Source: Marinosulfonomonas sp. (GTDB lineage: Bacteria > Pseudomonadota > Alphaproteobacteria > Rhodobacterales > Rhodobacteraceae). From it: 11,066 bases of DNA. Under the pieces are notes generated by a model. The model was not told the DNA's origin, searched no databases, and saw nothing but the letters and a program-made list of their open reading frames with translations. The number at the start of each line of letters is the position of its first letter. The first letter of the stretch is position 1. The DNA lies in the NCBI GenBank assembly GCA_019090845.1, contig JAHRVD010000309.1, positions 1-11,066 on the forward strand, in the 5' to 3' direction. This document shows positions 7,383 through 11,066 of this stretch, piece after piece. The translations under genes were made by a program, and so were the position numbers.

Positions 7383-9067
7383 ACGTGTTCCTCGCCGTCT
7401 TCGATCCATGATTTCAATAGTTCAACGGACTCATCCTGCCGGTCCTCGATCATTTGGCGTAGTCGGTCGACCGGGTTGACTGGCACCTCGGCCGGTGCGT
7501 TCGAAGTGGTGCCCAACTGCAGACCACCATTTGCTGGGGGTGCCCGGTTAGGGGCGCTTAACTGGGTGGGCAAACTGAATTTGGAATGGTCAATTTCGCC
7601 GGTCAATGCCTGCACCGGGGCTTGCCCGCCGGAATTCACAACTGTTGATCCACTGATCTGGCTAGTTGGTATCGCCGCTGCGCTGGCTGCGGAAAATGCT
7701 GGACCGGGCAACGCCGACGGAGTGCTGCGAACAACAATTGGTCGGATCACGAAAAGACCCAAAACAATCGAAACGACGGCCAGGACTATGGCCTGAATAA
7801 GTTGCATCACATCAAGATTGAGTTTCTGGAACAACGACGCGGCCGCGACCGACCCTGCTACCTGCACCGGTTCGAATTGAAGTGACTTCAATGTCAGAGT
7901 GTCCCCCCGATCCGGATCAAACCCGACGGCTGACGCAACCAATTCTTCAAGTGTTGCCATTTCTTCGTCACTGCGCGGCACCCAAGTGGTGGCGCCCGTG
8001 GTGGCATCGGTTTCCAGAACGCCATCAAGCAAAACGGCCGTCGATACGCGTTTTATTATTCCGGGGGTTCGCAGAATCTCGCGGGTGGTTTCTGAGACTT
8101 CGAAATTTACTCGTTCCCGGGTCTCTGTGTTTTGGCTGGAAGACTTGTTGTCACCGCCGGCGCCGTCCCCCTCGGGCAAGTTGCTGGCGACCGTCACTGC
8201 ACCACCCCGGGTGTCATTTGAATTTGTTGAGTGCTCTTCTGTCTCGGTGCTAATTGCAACACGGCTGTCGGGGTCAAAACGGCGTTCTGTAATTGCTTCA
8301 CGTTCGGAACTGGTTTCGACATACACTTCGACGACAGCGTTGCCTTGCCCAACACGTGCTTCCAGCAAGCGTTCAACATTGCGTTTCATCCCCGCCGCCC
8401 GATCATTGCCAGTGCCGGTGGACTGTTGGTCATCATCTGTCAGCACAGTGCCGGTTTGCCCGTCTATGACTGACACATTTTCCGGCGTCAGCCCGGCCAC
8501 GGCGGATGCCACAAGATACCGCAAAGCCTTTGCGTGTGACGTCGACAATTTGCCCGAAGCTGCGGTGACGCTAACCGAGGCTGACGAACTTGTGGCGCGG
8601 CGAAATGGTTGCGATGTGGAATTGGATATATGAACACGCGCAGACCGAATCATGGGGCTGGATACGATTGTGCGGGCAAGCTCGCCCTCTTTCGCGCGCC
8701 AGTATGCGGCATCAAACATTTGCGCTGTTGTGCCAAAGCCGGTCAGAGAATCAAGAAGTTCATACCCTTGGCCGCTAGCAGTTGGCAGCCCTTCTGACGC
8801 CAGTGTCATCCGCAGCTCATCGCGATCGCGTGCCGATACAAAAATCGAACTACCCCTGACTTCGAACGAAACGGCACGCTGTTCCAGAGCCAACACAACC
8901 TCGCCAGCGGTTTCCGGTTCCAAACCTGAGTACAGCAGTGACAGTGAAGGAGAGGCCGCCATGCGAGACATGACCAGGACAGCTGTAAACATCAGGGCGG
9001 TGCTGACCAAAATCAAAACGCGCCGCCGTCCGTCTAACCCGATCCATAGCGAAACCAGTTGTTGCAA
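7379..9067 (-). CDS. fliF: Flagellar MS-ring protein FliF
   Basis: This gene encodes 562 residues. FliF forms the inner-membrane MS ring on which the motor and export gate assemble. Membrane helix 1 is at about 17-34. The YscJ/FliF ring domain follows (about 40-210), including LYSGLEPETAGEVVLALE, ASEGLPTASGQGYELLD, ARVHISNS and LVASAVAGLTPENVSVIDGQTG. The FliF C-terminal periplasmic domain runs to about 400 with a low-complexity loop (about 275-315). Membrane helix 2 is at about 422-444. A Pro/Ala/Ser-rich cytoplasmic linker leads to an acidic amphipathic end (VDRLRQMIEDRQDESVELLKSWIED, 533-557) that matches the FliG-binding tail. Translation appears to begin at a TTG: AGGAA at 9075-9079 lies seven bases upstream and no ATG in frame is better placed. 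It is first in the minus-strand block and divergent from fliL. Confidence 0.95.
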   Translation of the reverse strand: MQQLVSLWIGLDGRRRVLILVSTALMFTAVLVMSRMAASPSLSLLYSGLEPETAGEVVLALEQRAVSFEVRGSSIFVSARDRDELRMTLASEGLPTASGQGYELLDSLTGFGTTAQMFDAAYWRAKEGELARTIVSSPMIRSARVHISNSTSQPFRRATSSSASVSVTAASGKLSTSHAKALRYLVASAVAGLTPENVSVIDGQTGTVLTDDDQQSTGTGNDRAAGMKRNVERLLEARVGQGNAVVEVYVETSSEREAITERRFDPDSRVAISTETEEHSTNSNDTRGGAVTVASNLPEGDGAGGDNKSSSQNTETRERVNFEVSETTREILRTPGIIKRVSTAVLLDGVLETDATTGATTWVPRSDEEMATLEELVASAVGFDPDRGDTLTLKSLQFEPVQVAGSVAAASLFQKLNLDVMQLIQAIVLAVVSIVLGLFVIRPIVVRSTPSALPGPAFSAASAAAIPTSQISGSTVVNSGGQAPVQALTGEIDHSKFSLPTQLSAPNRAPPANGGLQLGTTSNAPAEVPVNPVDRLRQMIEDRQDESVELLKSWIEDGEEHV

Positions 9068-9074
9068 TTGATAT

Positions 9075-9079
9075 TTCCT
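9075..9079 (-). promoter_or_regulatory. Shine-Dalgarno deciding the TTG start of fliF
   Basis: On the minus strand AGGAA is followed by seven bases and then TTG-CAA-CAA-CTG at 9067. The next downstream ATG codons fall within or after the first membrane helix, so the TTG start is preferred. Confidence 0.6.
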
Positions 9080-9131
9080 ATTCTTTGGGCTTCTGCCCGC
9101 AATCGACTTTGTAAGTCTTGATCGAACAGCC

Positions 9132-9146
9132 TTAACAATCGGTTAG
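9132..9146 (+). promoter_or_regulatory. CtrA-like binding box in the divergent fliF/fliL promoter region
   Basis: TTAA at 9132-9135, seven bases (CAATCGG), then TTAG at 9143-9146: one mismatch from TTAA-N7-TTAA. It lies about 47 bp before the fliL ATG and about 65 bp before the fliF start, so it could serve either or both directions. The outer halves also form TTAAC/GTTAg symmetry. The function is inferred from the motif and its position. Confidence 0.5.
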
Positions 9147-9193
9147 CCAACCTTGGGATATAGAGGTCCGGAACCAGAAAAACCTGAAGTGAT

Positions 9194-9685
9194 ATGGCCG
9201 AAACTGTCGATATAGATGAAGAAGCACCAAAGAAGCGGTCAAAGAAGCCGCTTTTGATAGGTGTATTGCTTGCTGCAATTTTGGGTGGCGCTGGCTTTTA
9301 TGCGGTTTGGTCCGGGTTGATTCTTGCGCCCGCCGATCATGCAACCTCCGGGCATGACGACGATACACAGGGCAGCCCGCTGCCCGACATTGCGTTTGTC
9401 CCGATACCGCCGCTGGTAATCAATATGGGCGCGAATGGCCGAGCACAGCATCTTCGCTTTCAAGCGCAGTTGGAAGTTCGCAGCTCTGCTGAACAGGAAG
9501 TGACCGAACTTTTGCCTCGTATTGTCGATGTCCTTAACGGTTACCTGCGTGCCGTGGAAACGTCAGAACTGGAACAACGAACTGCGTTGGTGCGTTTGCG
9601 GGCGCAGATGCTACGTCGTGTTCAGGTGGTGACTGGCGGCGGGCGGGTTAGCGACTTGCTGATCATGGAATTTGTTTTGAACTAG
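9194..9685 (+). CDS. fliL: Flagellar basal body-associated protein FliL
   Basis: This gene encodes 163 residues. FliL is a single-pass inner-membrane protein that associates with the stator and supports motor torque. A charged cytoplasmic N-terminus (DIDEEAPKKRSKK) is followed by a membrane helix at about 20-42 (LLIGVLLAAILGGAGFYAVW). A polar periplasmic linker and the FliL domain (about 66-163) come next: FVPIPPLVINMGANGRAQHLRFQAQLEV, LLPRIVDVLNGYLRAV and the end ISDLL-type helix VSDLLIMEFVLN. These are the family's usual strand-helix blocks. The Shine-Dalgarno is weak (GAAGTGA at 9186-9192, just before the ATG). It opens the + strand block leading to motA, divergent from fliF across 126 bp. 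Its stop is directly followed by the next gene's start region. Confidence 0.93.
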   Translation: MAETVDIDEEAPKKRSKKPLLIGVLLAAILGGAGFYAVWSGLILAPADHATSGHDDDTQGSPLPDIAFVPIPPLVINMGANGRAQHLRFQAQLEVRSSAEQEVTELLPRIVDVLNGYLRAVETSELEQRTALVRLRAQMLRRVQVVTGGGRVSDLLIMEFVLN

Positions 9686-9689
9686 GTGA
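9684..9689 (+). promoter_or_regulatory. Shine-Dalgarno overlapping the fliL stop, favouring the ATG at 9695
   Basis: AGGTGA spans the last two bases of the fliL TAG and the four bases after it. It lies five bases before ATG at 9695. The alternative GTG at 9686 is part of this motif and has no suitable site upstream, so the ATG is the better start. Confidence 0.55.
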
Positions 9690-9694
9690 ACTTG

Positions 9695-10117
9695 ATGGAA
9701 TTTATTGCGGATATATTGTTGCTTGCGGGCGCATTGGCTGCTGCCGGGTATTGTGTTGTTCTGTCGCGCCGATTGCGCAGGTTCACCGACCTTGAAAAAG
9801 GCGTGGGTGGCGCAATTGCAGTGCTTTCAGTGCAGGTCGATGATATGACTAAAGCGCTTCAATCCGCGCAGCAATCTGCAGTCGGGTCGGCACAATCATT
9901 AAGCCAATTGACCGGCCGTGCAGAAGGGGCCGCACGCCAACTGGAACTATTGGTCGCGTCTATGCACGATTTGCCCGAGCCAGTTTTCGCGTCTGCACCC
10001 GAGCCTGAACTGGAGCCGGAACCAGCAGAACCCGAGGCACAGGAACAGGTGCAACAGGAACAAACCGAAGCCCTATTCCTGAGTCGGCGAAATCAGATCG
10101 CGGAGGCTGCGGAATGA
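9695..10117 (+). CDS. Membrane-anchored coiled-coil protein of the flagellar cluster (DUF6468-like)
   Basis: This gene encodes 140 residues from the ATG at 9695 (143 if a GTG at 9686 is used). The function is not known. An N-terminal membrane helix (about 3-23, FIADILLLAGALAAAGYCVV) is followed by a basic stop (SRRLRRF). A helical, probably coiled-coil region spans about 32-90, rich in Gln, Ala and Ser. The tail is acidic and Pro/Glu-rich (EPELEPEPAEPEAQEQ) and ends in LSRRNQIAEAAE. This layout resembles the small proteins placed next to MotE-like genes in other alphaproteobacterial flagellar clusters, which I recall as DUF6468; a profile search would be needed to confirm. It sits between fliL and a MotE-like gene and overlaps the latter by four bases (ATGA), so a role near the stator or C ring is plausible but inferred. 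The basic stop after the helix suggests the bulk is cytoplasmic. Confidence 0.72.
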   Translation: MEFIADILLLAGALAAAGYCVVLSRRLRRFTDLEKGVGGAIAVLSVQVDDMTKALQSAQQSAVGSAQSLSQLTGRAEGAARQLELLVASMHDLPEPVFASAPEPELEPEPAEPEAQEQVQQEQTEALFLSRRNQIAEAAE

Positions 10118-10713
10118 AGAAATACAAAATGCCGGTTAGAAAATGGTCGTCGGATCGGGGGGCCTTGCTAATTATTGCTGTGATGTTCGGCCTGTCTGCT
10201 CTGACCCGTTTAGGCGGGGGTGTGGGGCAAGCCATTGCGAAAGAGGTTGCAGAATTAGCTGCGGAAGTGCCCTCGGAAATCGACCCGCTGCAATGTGAGA
10301 CATCAGAATCGATTACCAAAATACTGGCGGTATTGCGTGTCCGCGACGCCGATCTGAACGACAGACAGCGACAGCTCGAAGAAAGAGAAGTCTCATTGTC
10401 TTTGGCCAGGGACCAGATCCAAAAAAACCTTATTGCATTGACTCTGGCAGAAGAAAAACTGGCGGCAACGATTGCAACGTCGGAAACGGCAGCCGAATCC
10501 GATTTGGCCCGGTTGACGGCTGTCTATGAGAATATGAAACCCAACGATGCAGCGACCCTATTTGAAGAAATGAACCCGAATTTCGCAGCAGGATTTGTAG
10601 GTCGGATGCGCCCGGATGCTGCGGCACAGATCATGGCCGGTCTGGCACCAAAAACCGCCTATTCGATCAGCGTGATTCTTGCAGGGCGAAATGCAAATAT
10701 TGCGACCGAATGA
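10114..10713 (+). CDS. MotE-like flagellar protein (membrane anchor, coiled coil, MgtE-N-like domain)
   Basis: This gene encodes 199 residues. A basic N-terminus (KKYKMPVRKW) precedes one membrane or signal-anchor helix at about 17-37 (ALLIIAVMFGLSALTRL). A charged coiled coil spans about 76-132 (RDADLNDRQRQLEEREVSLS and on). The C-terminal helical domain (about 133-192) has YENMKPNDAATLFEEMNPNF and GRMRPDAAAQIMAGLAPKTA, the repeated 'M.P..AA.il..m.p..aa.il' pattern of MgtE-N/MotE domains. In Sinorhizobium meliloti, MotE is a periplasmic chaperone for MotC; no motC is seen here, so the client or function may differ. The chain has one cysteine (Cys61), just after the membrane segment. GGAGG at 10102-10106 is seven bases upstream, and the start overlaps the preceding gene (ATGA). 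An alternative reading is a general MgtE-N-like flagellar assembly protein. Confidence 0.75.
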   Translation: MKKYKMPVRKWSSDRGALLIIAVMFGLSALTRLGGGVGQAIAKEVAELAAEVPSEIDPLQCETSESITKILAVLRVRDADLNDRQRQLEEREVSLSLARDQIQKNLIALTLAEEKLAATIATSETAAESDLARLTAVYENMKPNDAATLFEEMNPNFAAGFVGRMRPDAAAQIMAGLAPKTAYSISVILAGRNANIATE

Positions 10714-10714
10714 C

Positions 10715-10739
10715 TGAAGTTCCAGATTTATTAACTTCA
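10715..10739. repeat. Inverted repeat between the motE-like gene and motA
   Basis: TGAAGTT (10715-10721) and AACTTCA (10733-10739) are perfect reverse complements around an 11-base A/T-rich loop. It begins two bases after the upstream stop, in a 75-bp gap. No T-run follows, so it may be an mRNA processing or stability hairpin, or an operator, more than a terminator. Confidence 0.45.
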
Positions 10740-10778
10740 ATCTGCAAGCTTGGGCCAACTCAAATAACTTAGAACGGC

Positions 10779-10782
10779 GGAG
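10779..10782 (+). promoter_or_regulatory. Shine-Dalgarno deciding the GTG start of motA
   Basis: GGAG, part of GGCGGAG at 10776-10782, lies six bases before GTG at 10789. The in-frame stop TAA at 10765-10767 closes the frame upstream and no ATG lies between, so GTG is the only good start. Confidence 0.65.
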
Positions 10783-10788
10783 CATCAG

Positions 10789-11066
10789 GTGGTTGGAATT
10801 GTTGGGATTGTCCTGATCTTTGTGATGGTGTTTGGTGGCTATCTTGCCGCTGGCGGCAAAATGGCAATTATTCTGAAATCGGCGCCGTACGAATTCACAA
10901 TGATTGGCGGTGCAGCAGCCGGTGCTTTTGTCATTAGCAATGATGTTCCGGCCATCAAACACACGCTTAAAGATATGGGAAAAGTGTTCAAGGGACCCAA
11001 CTGGAAGCCTGAAGACTATCGTGACTTGCTCTGCCTATTGTTTGAACTGATCCGAATTGCACGCCA
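10789..11066 (+). CDS. motA: Flagellar motor stator protein MotA, N-terminal part (3' end outside window)
   Basis: The frame opens with GTG at 10789 and runs off the window end, showing 92 residues. MotA is the four-helix inner-membrane stator subunit that, with MotB, forms the ion channel and pushes on FliG. Membrane helix 1 (about 2-22, VGIVGIVLIFVMVFGGYLAAG) is followed by the family block LKSAPYEFTMIGGAAAGAFVISND, which holds helix 2. The cytoplasmic start VPAIKHTLKDMGKVFKGPNWKPEDYRDLLCLLFELIRIAR comes next. This matches the MotA pattern G(G/A)..GaF...N and the YxxLL helix. The cytoplasmic charged residues and helices 3 and 4 are outside the window. It is downstream of the MotE-like gene by 75 bp on the same strand. 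Its partner motB lies at the opposite end of the window, about 10 kb away. Confidence 0.92.
   Translation, partial: MVGIVGIVLIFVMVFGGYLAAGGKMAIILKSAPYEFTMIGGAAAGAFVISNDVPAIKHTLKDMGKVFKGPNWKPEDYRDLLCLLFELIRIAR

Noticed and set aside
7899..8633. Open frame of 244 codons on the plus strand opposite fliF
   Set aside because: The whole frame is antisense to well-conserved FliF, with Ser/Arg/Val-rich composition typical of a reverse shadow; no domain or membrane feature is recognisable.
8652..9071. Plus-strand open frame of 139 codons opposite the fliF N-terminal region
   Set aside because: Antisense to the FliF ring domain and rich in Ser/Arg; no independent support.
9087..9117. Two small hairpins (GGGC/GCCC at 9087-9098 and GACTT/AAGTC at 9105-9117) in the fliF leader region
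   Set aside because: Stems of four and five pairs are common by chance and no regulator fits; not strong enough to list as a feature.
10558..10962. Minus-strand open frame of 134 codons across the motE-motA junction
   Set aside because: It overlaps two coding regions with clear domain matches and looks like a shadow (Cys/His/Asn-rich, no motif).

Overview
This window lies inside a chromosomal flagellar gene cluster of an alphaproteobacterium, most likely a member of the Rhodobacterales (Roseobacter group). Three things point there: the gene order (motB-flgE-flgK-flgL-flgI, then fliP-fliN-fliH-fliF on the opposite strand, then fliL), the Rhodobacterales-like MotB linker segment, and two CtrA-like boxes of the TTAA-N7-TTAA type in the two promoter-bearing gaps. 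The assignment comes from recognising protein sequence and order; no database search was run.

There are three transcription blocks. (1) Positions 1-5676, + strand: the C-terminal part of MotB (cut by the window edge), the hook protein FlgE, the hook-filament junction proteins FlgK and FlgL, and the P-ring protein FlgI. An 86-bp gap before flgE holds a CtrA-like box and a perfect inverted repeat, so flgE-flgK-flgL-flgI probably has its own promoter. (2) Positions 5718-9067, - strand: fliF (MS ring), fliH-like (export ATPase regulator), fliN (C-ring/SpoA) and fliP (export gate). They are tightly coupled and read from fliF towards fliP, ending 41 bp from flgI in a convergent arrangement. (3) Positions 9194-11066, + strand, divergent from fliF: fliL, a small membrane-anchored coiled-coil protein with an acidic Pro/Glu-rich tail, a MotE-like protein (membrane anchor, coiled coil, MgtE-N-like helical domain) and the start of motA (GTG start, cut by the window edge). 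The 126-bp fliF/fliL gap carries the second CtrA-like box.

Together the genes supply the MS ring and export apparatus (FliF, FliH, FliN, FliP), the rod-distal and hook parts (FlgI, FlgE, FlgK, FlgL) and the motor and stator side (MotA, MotB, FliL, MotE-like). Coding density is very high. I see no tRNA, rRNA, mobile element, CRISPR array or horizontally acquired island. The least conventional part is the fliL-orf-motE-motA block, where two poorly characterised membrane coiled-coil proteins sit between two stator genes. I found no convincing wholly new system; the useful leads are regulatory sites and these two accessory motor proteins.
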